Notes: generated by a model from the sequence alone, not told the origin. Positions 18,141-27,385 are shown, counted from the stretch's first letter. The stretch is 64,000 nucleotides of DNA from UBA1924 sp963976625 (GCA_963976625.1 CAXBLA010000007.1:49213-113212), one strand, 5' to 3'. Numbers and translations: made by a program.

Positions 18141-18169
18141 AAAAAAACCGGCCGCAAGCGCAGCCGGTT
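18141..18169 (-). terminator. Intrinsic terminator after serC
   Basis: Perfect stem AACCGGC with GCCGGTT around a 10-base loop. On the minus strand it begins 23 bases after the serC stop and is followed by a run of seven T. The opposite direction has no T-run, so it acts mainly on serC. Confidence 0.88.
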
Positions 18170-18191
18170 CTGTGATTCGATTTCGGACCGA

Positions 18192-19292
18192 TCAGGCCGT
18201 CGCGCCCGCGTGGGTGTGGGCGAAGTCCTTCATGAATGCAACCAGTGCTTCGCAGCCCGCTTTCGGGAAGGCGTTGTAGATGCTGGCTCGCATGCCGCCG
18301 ATGGCGCGGTGGCCAGCGAGTGTAGTCAGCCCCTTGGCGTCGGCCTGCTCGATGAACAGCGTGTCGAGCTCGGGCGTTGGGCACTTGAAGGTGATGTTCA
18401 TGTCCGAGCGGTCTTCCTTCTCTGCATGAGGGACAAAGAAGTCCTGCGAGTCGATGAAGTCATAGATAATCGCGGCTTTCTCGCGGTTCATCGTTTCCAT
18501 CGCTTCCAAGCCGCCCTCGGCCTGGATCCACTTGAAGACCTGGCCCATCAGGTACACACCGAAGGTCGGCGGCGTGTTGTAGCGGCCTTCCTTCTTGGCG
18601 ATCAAGCCGTACTGCATCATCTTTGGAAGCTCGCGGACCGGGTTCTCGATCAGGCTCTTCTTGGCGATCAGCAGCGTCACGCCAGCAGGGCCGAGGTTCT
18701 TCTGAGCGCCCGCATACACGAGCCCGTAGTCCGCGAAGTTCATCGGACGCGAGTAGATGTTGCTCGACATGTCCGCGACCAGGAACGCATCGCCGGGGGC
18801 TTGTGGGTTCTGCTTGAACTCGGTGCCCATGATCGTGTTGTTGGAGGTGAACTGGACATACGCGGGGTTGTCCGAGTACTTCACCTGATCGCCCTTGGGG
18901 ATGTAGCTGTAGGTGGTGTCCTCCGACGAGCCGCAGATGTGAACCTTGCCGTAGTGATGGACCTCGTTGATCGAGTCGTTGGCCCACTTGCCGGTCTGGA
19001 AGTAGTCGGCGGTGCGTCCCTCGGGGAGGAAGTTGGCCGGGACCATGTAGCACTGGGAGGTCGCCCCGCCCTGCATCCAGAAGATCGCCATATCGTCGGG
19101 GATGTTCCCGACCGCCCGGCAATCTGCTTCGGTCTCGGCGGTGATCCGATCGAAGTATTTGTTGCGGTGCGAATGCTCCAAGACCCCGATCCCGGAATCG
19201 TAAATATTCCAGATGTCCTTCTGGGCCTGCTTGAGCACGGATTCGGGCAGGCACGCCGGCCCGGCGGAGAAGTTGTACACTCGATCACTCAT
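18192..19292 (-). CDS. serC: Phosphoserine aminotransferase
   Basis: 366 residues from ATG 19292, preceded by AGGGAG; upstream in-frame starts lack such a site. MSDRVYNFSAGPACLPESVLK is the family N terminus, and the PLP lysine is in YAGAQKNLGPAG. The end motif GGMRASIYNAFP is also typical. The enzyme converts 3-phosphohydroxypyruvate and glutamate to phosphoserine and 2-oxoglutarate, the second step of serine synthesis. It lies 74 bases downstream of serA on the same strand, so the first two steps are encoded together. No serB is in the window. Confidence 0.96.
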   Translation of the reverse strand: MSDRVYNFSAGPACLPESVLKQAQKDIWNIYDSGIGVLEHSHRNKYFDRITAETEADCRAVGNIPDDMAIFWMQGGATSQCYMVPANFLPEGRTADYFQTGKWANDSINEVHHYGKVHICGSSEDTTYSYIPKGDQVKYSDNPAYVQFTSNNTIMGTEFKQNPQAPGDAFLVADMSSNIYSRPMNFADYGLVYAGAQKNLGPAGVTLLIAKKSLIENPVRELPKMMQYGLIAKKEGRYNTPPTFGVYLMGQVFKWIQAEGGLEAMETMNREKAAIIYDFIDSQDFFVPHAEKEDRSDMNITFKCPTPELDTLFIEQADAKGLTTLAGHRAIGGMRASIYNAFPKAGCEALVAFMKDFAHTHAGATA

Positions 19293-19366
19293 CACATTAC
19301 TCCCTACATCATGCGTGATTGCACACGCTTTCTTGTTCAATACGCTGTTCGATTATGCGTTGGCCA

Positions 19367-20392
19367 TTATGCGTTAGCCATATCTGGGGCGAAGTCTTTG
19401 AGCTGCTCCCCGTTGACGATATGCTTGGGTGTTCCGGTTTCTTGGTAGGCCTCGACGATGCGGACCATCTCCTGAGCCACGGCTGCCTGCGCCTGGTCCG
19501 TCGATGCCCCGATGTGGTGCGTCAGCGACACGCCGGGTAGCTTGGCGAGTTCCGGGCTCCAGTCGATGTCCTTCGACGATGGCTGGTCGTGGTACACATC
19601 GAGCCCCACCCGGATGCCCTTGGTCTTGACGGCGTTGATGAGCTCTTGTTCGTTGACGATCTCGCCGCGTGAGGTGTTGATAAAGTACGCCCCGTCCTTC
19701 ATGGCCGCGAAGAATCCCGGGCCGCAGAGATCAATCGTGTCCTTGGTGGCCGCGACATGGACCGAGACCACATCGACCTGCCCGAGGGCTTCGGTCAAGG
19801 CTTCACGCGTGTACGGGATCAGCTTGATGCCCAGCGCCCGGGCGGTGTCTTTGCCCAGCGAGCGTGACTGAGCCGAGACCTTCATCCCAAAGGCCTGCGC
19901 CCGGGTGATGACTTCCGTCCCGATCGAGCCCATGCCCACGACGAGCAGCGAGCGACCCTTGAGCCCCAGGGCCTTGGAGTATTTCTTCTTGTTCCAGTGG
20001 CCACCAACGAGCTCGTTGGTCTGCTCGCCGATCTTGCGATCGAGGTTGATCATGTGCCCGATCGCCAGTTCGGCGACCGCCACGGCGTTCATCCCCGGGC
20101 AGTTGCACACCGCGACTCCGCGAGCACCAGCAGCTGCACAATCGATATTGTCGTAGCCCGCGCCGCCGCGGATAATCAGTTTGAGGGTATCGCACGATTC
20201 GATGACCGAAGCGGGCACTTTGGTCGAGCGGACCGCCAGCACCTGTGCGCCGCTGGCTGCGAGTGCTGCGGGCAGGGTTTCGGGCCCGAGATCGGCGTCC
20301 ACGATGACTTTGCACCCAAGCTCCTTGAGCCCCTCGATGCCCTCATCGTCGAACTTATCTGCCACCAATACGCATAGATTCTGTGTGCTCAT
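19367..20392 (-). CDS. serA: D-3-phosphoglycerate dehydrogenase, short form
   Basis: 341 residues from the second of two adjacent ATGs, 6 bases after GGGAG. The NAD-binding motif GMGSIGTEV, substrate/NAD arginine segment RGGAGYDNID, ISTSRGEIVN-type sequence NTSRGEIVN with the catalytic Arg, Glu in VGLDVYHDQP, and His in LTHHIGASTDQAQ are all present. It oxidises 3-phosphoglycerate to 3-phosphohydroxypyruvate. The protein ends after the catalytic core with no C-terminal ACT domain, so it probably lacks the serine feedback site of E. coli SerA. A small hairpin abuts the ribosome-binding site (see 20404). Confidence 0.93.
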   Translation of the reverse strand: MSTQNLCVLVADKFDDEGIEGLKELGCKVIVDADLGPETLPAALAASGAQVLAVRSTKVPASVIESCDTLKLIIRGGAGYDNIDCAAAGARGVAVCNCPGMNAVAVAELAIGHMINLDRKIGEQTNELVGGHWNKKKYSKALGLKGRSLLVVGMGSIGTEVITRAQAFGMKVSAQSRSLGKDTARALGIKLIPYTREALTEALGQVDVVSVHVAATKDTIDLCGPGFFAAMKDGAYFINTSRGEIVNEQELINAVKTKGIRVGLDVYHDQPSSKDIDWSPELAKLPGVSLTHHIGASTDQAQAAVAQEMVRIVEAYQETGTPKHIVNGEQLKDFAPDMANA

Positions 20393-20403
20393 CATGGTCT
20401 CCC

Positions 20404-20420
20404 GACGGGCGAATCCCGTC
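20404..20420 (-). promoter_or_regulatory. Hairpin next to the serA ribosome-binding site
   Basis: Minus-strand GACGGG and CCCGTC flank a 5-base loop and end right before the GGGAG site of serA. Such a structure can limit ribosome access or protect the 5' end of the message; I see no leader peptide or known riboswitch fold. Confidence 0.4.
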
Positions 20421-20463
20421 TCTCTTGGAAGTCTATCACCATGAATGCCAAAAATCGGGCGGA

Positions 20464-21468
20464 TCAGGGGCTCGTTTGCCCGGTTCTGATCTCGGAGCCC
20501 CCGAAATCAATCCCGCGCAGCCCCCCACGCGTCCAGCGGTAGTACCCCGGATAGAACACATACGGGCGCACCCCGACCTCGCGGATCATCGTGGGCTCGG
20601 GATCGCTGGGATCACTCGGCTTGAACCCGACATTGGCGTCGCGCGTCGCCCGGACCGAAACCGATCCGTCGAACATCATGATCGGCTGCTTGGTATCAGG
20701 CTTGAAATACACCGTGTCTTCTTCCTCGGCGAAGTGTCGATCGTAGGTATCGAACATGTACGCCTTGCTCGATGGGTACGACACCTGCGTGAACCGACGC
20801 GAGACGACATAGTTGGCACCCCGTCGGAAAGTCGTCCACGCATCGCCGTCCTGAAAGATCGGCTCGGTCCCGCCGCGCGGCTGATCAACCGAGTTCACCT
20901 GCACAACCGTCTCATACGAGCTCTCGTACTTGCGATACAGTGTCCGCAGGTCGAACTCAGCAACCGGCGTCTCGGCCCGCTCGACCTGCTGGGCGTCCTC
21001 GGGGCAGGCCGCGACGGGTTCCTCCGGGTTCCCGCTCAGATAATCGAGATAGAGCAGGTGCGTGTACCACAGGTTCGAGAACCAGTTGCCCTGCTGGTTC
21101 CGCTGCAGGTTCGGGATGCCTGTTCGATCACGGACGATCGAGATCGCCTGATAGCCCACGGCAATACTGTCATTGGAAGCTGTACGGAGATCGGAATAGC
21201 CTGTTTTATAGTTGCCTGGCTTCCAGCTGAACCCTGGGATCACATCGCGGTTGGTCCCGCCGTACCCGGCCGCCGCAACGCCCATCTGTCGCATGTTCGA
21301 TTGGCACATCAGCGTCCGCGCAGACCGACGAGCCCCCGACAACGCCGGGAGCAAGAGCCCGATCAGCAGCGCGATGATCGCGATCACGACGAGCAGCTCG
21401 ATGAGCGTAAAGCCTTCTGCACGGGCTCGCTGAGCGCTCTTCTTTGATTGGCCGCGTGCTCTACTCAT
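20464..21468 (-). CDS. Prepilin-type protein with H-x9-DG-like C terminus
   Basis: 334 residues from ATG 21468 (GGAG upstream). The prepilin signal is clear: basic residues, then G|FTLIELLVVIAIIALLIGLLLPAL, with Glu at +5 and a long hydrophobic helix. The soluble part ends with PIMMFDGSVSVR, resembling the H-x9-DG element of the pilin-like families that planctomycetes carry in large numbers. It would be processed by a prepilin peptidase such as that at 49707 and displayed on the envelope. It stands apart from the secretion operon. Function of these proteins is generally unknown. Confidence 0.85.
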   Translation of the reverse strand: MSRARGQSKKSAQRARAEGFTLIELLVVIAIIALLIGLLLPALSGARRSARTLMCQSNMRQMGVAAAGYGGTNRDVIPGFSWKPGNYKTGYSDLRTASNDSIAVGYQAISIVRDRTGIPNLQRNQQGNWFSNLWYTHLLYLDYLSGNPEEPVAACPEDAQQVERAETPVAEFDLRTLYRKYESSYETVVQVNSVDQPRGGTEPIFQDGDAWTTFRRGANYVVSRRFTQVSYPSSKAYMFDTYDRHFAEEEDTVYFKPDTKQPIMMFDGSVSVRATRDANVGFKPSDPSDPEPTMIREVGVRPYVFYPGYYRWTRGGLRGIDFGGSEIRTGQTSP

Positions 21469-21519
21469 CCATCTCCATACTTCTCCCAACACACCCACTC
21501 TACCAGATTATTCAGATCT

Positions 21520-22368
21520 TCATAGCCCCGATTGCTCGATACCCGCCAGCACGGCGTAGCCCAGCGCCGCGACGACGATCACCAGCGACACACCGATCGC
21601 GATCCAGGCGCGTCTGCGCTCGCTCGCCCATGCGGCTTTCCATCGCCGGGCGAGCTGGGCCGCCTCGATCGCTTGCTTGTTGCCCGCGCCTGACGAGATC
21701 CGATCGCTGATCGGCTCACCCGCAGGAACCTCCGATGCGACGGCCACCGACTGCACGCCGGCCTTTCCCAGCTGGCCCGATTGGCTCGACTGATGTGCCG
21801 GCTCGGCCTGCAACGCGAGGACTTCGGGCAAGCCCTGGCCGGGCAATGGACGCGAGGGCCCGAGCCCCAGATGCTGGCGATCGCGTTCGATGGTGAACGC
21901 CGCGTGGCAGCTCGGGCACGAGAACGCGTCGGGCTTGACCTCGTGCTGGCAGCTGTGGCACACCCCAAGCAGCTGCGACACCCCCGGCGTGTGGCGGGCG
22001 AGCGTCCAGAACTGGCGCGTGGACGGCCCGCGCAGTACGGTGTCCTGGGTAATTTTCTGTTGCTCGATGAGCCGAACGATGGTCTGGTAGGTGCAGCCCG
22101 GGCGGAACGGCTGGCGATCGTCGCGGATCGACCACGCGCCCATCTGGTTCTGCGTCGCCTGTCGGCTCAACGGATCGAATCGCCCCTGGCACCCGCTGCA
22201 CCGCCCAGAATCGGGGGTGATGATGCCGCAGTATGGGCAGACGAGCGATCGCAGCGCGGGCTTGGGCGGCTGCCCGGCGATCGACCGAGCCTCAGCCATC
22301 ACTGAGGCGCGGACCGATCCATCGGGTTGCCCCTGCTGTGTTTGTTCAAGCTCACCTATGCCCGCCAT
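21520..22368 (-). CDS. Zinc-ribbon, GYF-like, tail-anchored membrane protein
   Basis: 282 residues from ATG 22368 with AAGGAG 5 bases upstream. Two zinc ribbons are visible: CPYCGIITPDSGRCSGC (~40-60) and CHSCQHEVKPDAFSCPSC (~137-155). Between them a ~55-residue segment (AWSIRDDRQPF..GCTYQTIVRLIEQQKIT..TVLRGPS..FWTLARHTPGV) looks like a GYF_2 domain, which usually binds proline-rich peptides. A single C-terminal helix (AWIAIGVSLVIVVAALGYAVLAGI) would anchor it in the membrane with the rest in the cytoplasm. Role unknown; it diverges from the parvulin-like lipoprotein gene. Confidence 0.78.
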   Translation of the reverse strand: MAGIGELEQTQQGQPDGSVRASVMAEARSIAGQPPKPALRSLVCPYCGIITPDSGRCSGCQGRFDPLSRQATQNQMGAWSIRDDRQPFRPGCTYQTIVRLIEQQKITQDTVLRGPSTRQFWTLARHTPGVSQLLGVCHSCQHEVKPDAFSCPSCHAAFTIERDRQHLGLGPSRPLPGQGLPEVLALQAEPAHQSSQSGQLGKAGVQSVAVASEVPAGEPISDRISSGAGNKQAIEAAQLARRWKAAWASERRRAWIAIGVSLVIVVAALGYAVLAGIEQSGL

Positions 22369-22449
22369 GCACACTCCTTGCTGCGCTCACCCGTATCATA
22401 CAAACCAATACGCAAGAACCCGCCCGCCGGTTGACCCGCCCCCCAAACG

Positions 22450-23475
22450 ATGCTCAGATCCCCCATGCCTTACCCAACCCACCATCGGCTCAACCCTCTG
22501 CCGACATCCATACTCGCAGTGCTCGTCTGGGTTGCAGCAGTGGTGCTCAGCGGGTGCGCTGATCAACCCAGATCCCGATCCGCATCGCCAAATTCGCCAA
22601 GCTCGGGCATCGTCGCCCTGATCGCCGGCGAGCCCATCCGGGCCGATCGGCTCCAGCGAGACCTCATCGAACGATCCGGGGCGTGGGCGCTGAGCGATCT
22701 GATCCTTGACGAGCTGCTCGATCGGGAGTTGGACGCGCGAGGGCTGAACATCACCCAGGCAGACATCGAAGCCGAGGAAGCCCGCTTTGTGCGCTCGGGC
22801 GCGGGCGAAGCGGACGGCGTTTCGCCGTATGTACTCCTCAATCGCATCCGCGCCACCAACGGGCTGGGGGCGGATCGCTACCCGCGGCTGCTCCGCAGGA
22901 CCGCGATTCTGCGCATATTGGTGGCGATGGAAGCAGTACCGAGCGAGCAAGAATACGAACTCGCCCAAGCGATCGCGTTCGGCCCTCAGTACCGCGTTCG
23001 GCTCTTTGTCAGCCCCGATCGCTCAGCCGCGACCGCGCTGCGCAATGAGGTGCTCGCTGCCCAGTCGAGCACTCCAAACAGTGCACGCTGGATCTTCGCC
23101 GACGCGTGCACCGTCGGCTCCGTCCATCCATCGAGCGCCCGCGGCGGGCTCATCGAACGCATCAGCCCTGACGACCCGGCCTACCCGCCCGTGCTCAGCC
23201 AAGCGGTCCGGGATACTCCAGCGATGGGCATCTCCCCGGTGCTCGCGGGCGATTCTGGGTTTATGCTCGCGATGGTGGAGTCCATCACGCCGGCGGTCGA
23301 GCCTACTCCAGAACAGATGAAATCTGTACGCGACCAGCTCACGCTTCGGAAAGAACAAGCCGCGATGGAACGACTTGCGAATCAATTGATCCGAGAATCC
23401 GAGATCATCGTCATGGATCGAGCGCTCAACAAGGCATGGAACGATGCGCGCACAACGGAGGATATACGCCCTTGA
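22450..23475 (+). CDS. Parvulin/SurA-like lipoprotein
   Basis: 341 residues; a second start at ATG 22465 is equally plausible. The N terminus is a lipoprotein signal ending at LSGC. Residues ~60-165 resemble the helical SurA N-terminal chaperone domain (ALIAGEPIRADRLQRDLIE, LILDELLDRELDARGLNITQADIEAE), and ~170-290 a degenerate parvulin peptidyl-prolyl isomerase domain, with the segment RGGLIERISPDDPAYPPVLSQAVRDTP. Active-site residues are not obvious, so it may be a chaperone without isomerase activity. Its stop overlaps the next gene as TTGA. Confidence 0.75.
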   Translation: MLRSPMPYPTHHRLNPLPTSILAVLVWVAAVVLSGCADQPRSRSASPNSPSSGIVALIAGEPIRADRLQRDLIERSGAWALSDLILDELLDRELDARGLNITQADIEAEEARFVRSGAGEADGVSPYVLLNRIRATNGLGADRYPRLLRRTAILRILVAMEAVPSEQEYELAQAIAFGPQYRVRLFVSPDRSAATALRNEVLAAQSSTPNSARWIFADACTVGSVHPSSARGGLIERISPDDPAYPPVLSQAVRDTPAMGISPVLAGDSGFMLAMVESITPAVEPTPEQMKSVRDQLTLRKEQAAMERLANQLIRESEIIVMDRALNKAWNDARTTEDIRP

Positions 23476-24326
23476 GCAATCCGGGTCACATCACGCGTTG
23501 GTATCGCGGCGCGGGCTATGCGGCGATCTGGCCGGCGTGCTATGCGCTCGGGGTGCTGGTGCTGTGTGCTCATCTGCTTGAGGATGCGTTCCCGTCGCCG
23601 ATGGTTATTGTGTATGTCCTTGTGTGTGCGCACAGTTGCTATCTGTTTGATCGTGTCAAGCTTTCGGACAGCCGACAAGACCCGGCCGATGCGATCGCGT
23701 TACCCGATCGGGCGTCGCTGTTTGCTCAGCGATCGAGGAGTATCCGTAGCGTGGTCTTCATCGAAGCGATCGCCGCGACGGTGCTGGGGTACTTGATTTT
23801 CCCGCTGCTCGCATTGATCCCGATCGCGGCGTTGGGTGTCGTGCACCTGTACGCCGGGCGCGGGGCAACGCCGGGCGATCCGAGGCTCAAAGATCTGCCG
23901 GGGCTCAAGGCGTTCATCATTGCCTCCGGGCTTCTGTCCTTGAGTATCGCGATCCTGTGGTCGGCGGATCACCAGATGCTCAGCGATCTGCATCTGGGCG
24001 ATGCGCTCGGGCTGGCCGGGGTCTGGCTGGTGGTCTCGGGCGATGCAGCCCTGTGCGATGTGGACGACATCCAGGCCGACTCGATCTATCGCACGCAGAG
24101 CATGGCGGTGCTGCTGGGGGCTCGATCGGCGTGGCGGATCGCGCTGGCGTTGATTAGCGCGGGGGCCGCGTTGATGGCTTTCGGGCACCCGGAGCTCGTG
24201 TGGCTCGGGGTCGCGCTGGTACTGAGCACCATCCTGACCATGCGCAATACCAACCATCGGGACTTTGTCGATGCCCGCTTGCTGGCGCTGGTGCTGTTCT
24301 TTGTGTACGCAGCCGAACTGCTTTAG
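23472..24326 (+). CDS. UbiA-like integral membrane protein
   Basis: 284 residues from a TTG start that overlaps the previous stop (TTGA), indicating translational coupling. Eight or so hydrophobic helices span the length. Two acidic loops follow the UbiA prenyltransferase plan: LFDRVKLSDSRQDPADA after TM2, and DVDDIQADSIYRTQSMAVLLGARSAWR, similar to the second D-rich motif followed by the 'T..vllG' segment. UbiA enzymes prenylate aromatic or lipid acceptors in membranes. The first motif lacks the usual Asn, so activity or substrate is uncertain. The 3' end overlaps the convergent rny gene by 4 bases. Confidence 0.72.
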   Translation: MSNPGHITRWYRGAGYAAIWPACYALGVLVLCAHLLEDAFPSPMVIVYVLVCAHSCYLFDRVKLSDSRQDPADAIALPDRASLFAQRSRSIRSVVFIEAIAATVLGYLIFPLLALIPIAALGVVHLYAGRGATPGDPRLKDLPGLKAFIIASGLLSLSIAILWSADHQMLSDLHLGDALGLAGVWLVVSGDAALCDVDDIQADSIYRTQSMAVLLGARSAWRIALALISAGAALMAFGHPELVWLGVALVLSTILTMRNTNHRDFVDARLLALVLFFVYAAELL

Positions 24327-25963
24327 CGTGCGATCTCGATGGCTCGGGTCTCGCGTAGAACGGTGACCTTGATCTCACCGGGGAAGGTCATCTCGTTGGA
24401 GACTTTCTTGGCGATCTCGTGGGCGATCAGGAAGGCTTCGTCGTCGGTGACGCGATCGGCGTTGATCATCACACGCACCTCACGCCCGGCCTGCACGGCG
24501 TAGGCCTCGGTGACGCCCGGCTGTGACAGGGCGATATCCTGCAGATCGTTGAGGCGCTGGATGTAGCGTTCCATCGATTCACGACGAGCACCCGGGCGAG
24601 CCGCGCTCACCGCGTCAGCCGCCATAATAATCGGTGTGTACCAAGTGGTCGCGGGCATGTCGGCGTGGTGGGCACCGATGGCGTTGAGGACTTCTTCGTC
24701 CTTCTCGCCGTACTGGCGGGCGAAGTCCATCCCGATCTTGGGGTGACCGCCCTCCATCTCATGGTCCATGGCCTTACCAATATCGTGTAAGAACCCGCAT
24801 CTGCGCGCCAGGCGTCCGTCGAGCCCGAGCTGGTCGGCGATGATCTGCGAGAGGTACGCGACCTCGATCGAGTGGTTGAGGACATTCTGGCCGTAGCTTG
24901 TGCGGAAGGTCAGCCGCCCCATCGCTTCGATGACCTTGGGGTGCAGCCCCTTGAGCCCGAGCTCAACAGCCGCGTCCTTACCAGCCTTGACGATCTTCTC
25001 TTGGACCTCGGACTTGACCTTGTCAACGACTTCTTCGATCCGTGTCGGGTGCATGCGACCGTCGGTGACGAGGGTCTCGAGCGAGCGCACAGCAATGGTC
25101 TGGCGGACTTTATCAAAGCACGAGACGACGATCACGCCCGGGGTGTCGTCGACGATGATGTCCGCCCCGGTGGCTTTTTCGATCGCCCGGATATTGCGCC
25201 CCTCGCGCCCGATGATCCTGCCCTTCATGTCATCAGAAGGGATCGCGACGGTGCGGACGGTGGACTCCGAAGAGTGCTCGTTGGCGTAGCGTTGGATGGC
25301 GTTGATGAGGATCTCTTTGGCCTCGTCCTTGGCTCCGTCCTCGGCTTCTTCGACGATCTTGCGGGTCACGCGCCCCATCTCTGAGCGGGACTGCTCCGAG
25401 ACCCGTTCGAGCAGCAGCTCCTTGGCTTGGTTGCGATCGATCTGGGCGACGCGTTCGAGCTCTCGCCCTTGCTTTTCGATCAGCTCGTCGATCTCCTGCT
25501 CGCGCTCGCGGAGGGCTTCCTTGCGGGCGTCGAGCTTGTCGCGTCGGTCCATGACGGCCTGCTCACGCTCGGCGAGCATGTCTTCCTTGCGATCGAGGTT
25601 GTCCTCGCGCTTGGCGATGCGCCGGTCGTTCTCACGCTGCTCGTTGCGGGCGGTCTCGAGCTCGGAATCGACAGCTTCTTTGCGTTCGAGGGCCTTGCGC
25701 TCGGCTTCGAGGATAATTTTTTCGGCGGCCGTGGCGGCTTCTTCCTTGGCACGCGAGGCGAGTTGGTCGGCCTCGTTGCGGAGGCGATCGATCTTCTTGC
25801 CCCCGAGCACGCCGGCGAGCACCACACCGAGCCCGAGCCCGACGATCAATGCGATGACCCCGACGACGAGGATCATCACTGAGTTGTTGGATTGAGCTTG
25901 AGCGAGCGTGAGGCTTGCAAACGGTGACGCCTCAACGAGTTGCGGCAGAACATGAGCATCCAT
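24323..25963 (-). CDS. rny: Ribonuclease Y
   Basis: 546 residues. An N-terminal membrane helix (~30-55, SVMILVVGVIALIVGLGLGVVLAG) is preceded by ~28 extra residues not usual in B. subtilis RNase Y. A long Glu/Arg-rich coiled coil follows (~60-220), then a KH domain (GRIIGREGRNIRAIEKATGAD) and an HD domain with the metal-binding pair in RRCGFLHDIGKAMDHEMEGG. It ends in the usual EIKVTVLRETRAIEIAR. RNase Y starts decay of many mRNAs at the inner membrane. A long 530-base gap precedes the start. Confidence 0.96.
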   Translation of the reverse strand: MDAHVLPQLVEASPFASLTLAQAQSNNSVMILVVGVIALIVGLGLGVVLAGVLGGKKIDRLRNEADQLASRAKEEAATAAEKIILEAERKALERKEAVDSELETARNEQRENDRRIAKREDNLDRKEDMLAEREQAVMDRRDKLDARKEALREREQEIDELIEKQGRELERVAQIDRNQAKELLLERVSEQSRSEMGRVTRKIVEEAEDGAKDEAKEILINAIQRYANEHSSESTVRTVAIPSDDMKGRIIGREGRNIRAIEKATGADIIVDDTPGVIVVSCFDKVRQTIAVRSLETLVTDGRMHPTRIEEVVDKVKSEVQEKIVKAGKDAAVELGLKGLHPKVIEAMGRLTFRTSYGQNVLNHSIEVAYLSQIIADQLGLDGRLARRCGFLHDIGKAMDHEMEGGHPKIGMDFARQYGEKDEEVLNAIGAHHADMPATTWYTPIIMAADAVSAARPGARRESMERYIQRLNDLQDIALSQPGVTEAYAVQAGREVRVMINADRVTDDEAFLIAHEIAKKVSNEMTFPGEIKVTVLRETRAIEIAR

Positions 25964-26493
25964 AGGCGGATCCCTGGTAGACCATGGCGTCTGGGTTGAC
26001 GCATGATCCTCAAAAAACCAGTCTACGGTCGCGGGCAGGACCTTGGAGATCCGGGGTTCACGAGGGTGCCTTGGGGGTACCTCGTGGGTGTCTTGTCAGC
26101 GAGCGCAGAACCTGCAGGTCGGGCTCGGAGGGTCAGAATCGGGAGGGATCAAAGAACAGATGATTCAAAAGTTGAACAACGAGTGTGCAAACGATGACGC
26201 TTTGAGCCGATAAAACTGCCAGACACCCGCTTTGTGAACGCTTACGCTTCAGTAGGACGGGCGGATAAGTGTGTGTCTCTGTCAGGTCGGCCCCCCGATC
26301 TGACAGACGAATAGGGTATCTTAGCATCACTTTGGGCGAGATACGAGAACTTATGAGTAGTCAATTCGTATGATTGATGCTCAGACCGAACCGAAATAGA
26401 CTGTGCTGGGTGGATTCACCCCGGCCCAGACGACAAAGTTGCCACCAGACCCTGCTACTCGAACGATCGCAGATTCGACAAGGAACGCACACC
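25964..26493. other. 530-base intergenic region between divergent rny and a lipoprotein gene
   Basis: No convincing coding sequence: the short frames present lack ribosome-binding sites. The region carries a strong 12-base-stem hairpin at 26279 and must hold the promoters for both flanking genes. I compared it by eye with tmRNA, SRP RNA and RNase P RNA landmarks and found none. A small regulatory RNA is possible but unproven. Confidence 0.6.
26279..26306. repeat. Long inverted repeat, 12-base stem with C4 loop
   Basis: CTGTCAGGTCGG and CCGATCTGACAG form a 12-base stem with one G-T wobble and a CCCC loop. There is no T-run on either side, so it is not a standard intrinsic terminator. It could be a protein-binding site, an RNA stem of a small transcript, or a stability element. 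Confidence 0.6.
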
Positions 26494-27342
26494 ATGCACC
26501 GATCCAAGACCCTGATCCCACTGCTCGCCCTCCTGACCATCGGAACCGTCGCGGTGCCCGGCTGCAAGCGTATGGGCGGGATCCGGGCCAGGATGGCCGC
26601 CAATGAGCTCGCCCACCAGGTGCCCATCGAGGGCGACCCCATCACCGTGGGTCGGCTCAACGCGATTATCATCGATAACCCCTACGGCAAGGTCAAGGTG
26701 TACGCCAAGCCATCACACGAAGAAGCCCATATCTACTTCCGCGTGGATCAGGAACGCCGACTCCGCTTCCGAGCGGCACGCCAGGGGTTCGACTTTGATC
26801 CTACGGGCGACTACTTCAGCGCGACCCACACGAACACGGGCGAGCTGAGCACCCTGACCGTCGGCCCGACCGATCTGACCATCGAGGGCTACCGCCCGCC
26901 GGTCGATCTCACTATCTACATCCCACAATGTGACGGCGTCGAAGTCCGCAACGCGGGCGGCAAGGTCGTCATCGTTGGGGTCACCGGCGTGATCAATGTC
27001 GAATCAGGAACCAGCGTACGCGAGGGCGGGCACATCGAGATCCGCACCGATCGTGATCAGATCGAATCGATCCACGCGACGACCAACAACGGGCATGTGA
27101 CCCTCGTCACTGGTCCAGACTCGGCGGGCACCATCGAGCTCATCGCCCCGCGCGGCAAGACCTCGTTCAACTCGCGCTACGGGATCGTGGATCACTCGAT
27201 GCCTTCGAAGGGCCACTGGACCGGGATCTGGAATGATGGCACCAACGAGATCAGGCTTCAGGCCGAAGACGGCGACGCGACCGTGATGGTCGTCGAAGAC
27301 CCCGTCATGTTCTCGTCGGGCAAGACCGGCGGGCTGTTCTAA
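26494..27342 (+). CDS. Lipoprotein with DUF4097-like beta-helical domain
   Basis: 282 residues from ATG 26494, with AAGGA upstream. The lipobox is VPGC at residues ~23-26. The mature protein is beta-rich with short repeated strands (EVRNAGGKVVIVGVTGVINVESG, IEIRTDRDQIESIHATTNNGHVTLVTG, TIELIAPRGKTSFNSRYG), the pattern of DUF4097 proteins related to adhesin/right-handed helix folds. Location would be the periplasmic face of a membrane. Role unknown. It is followed by a strong two-way terminator. Confidence 0.75.
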   Translation: MHRSKTLIPLLALLTIGTVAVPGCKRMGGIRARMAANELAHQVPIEGDPITVGRLNAIIIDNPYGKVKVYAKPSHEEAHIYFRVDQERRLRFRAARQGFDFDPTGDYFSATHTNTGELSTLTVGPTDLTIEGYRPPVDLTIYIPQCDGVEVRNAGGKVVIVGVTGVINVESGTSVREGGHIEIRTDRDQIESIHATTNNGHVTLVTGPDSAGTIELIAPRGKTSFNSRYGIVDHSMPSKGHWTGIWNDGTNEIRLQAEDGDATVMVVEDPVMFSSGKTGGLF

Positions 27343-27385
27343 GCGAACCGAGCCCACCGCGACGAGCCATCGAAACGAATCAAAG

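Noticed and set aside
25964..26493. tmRNA, SRP RNA or RNase P RNA in the long gap
   Set aside because: A short frame reading ANDDALSR was noticed, but the tRNA-like ends, the LAA tag end and the conserved cores of these RNAs are missing.
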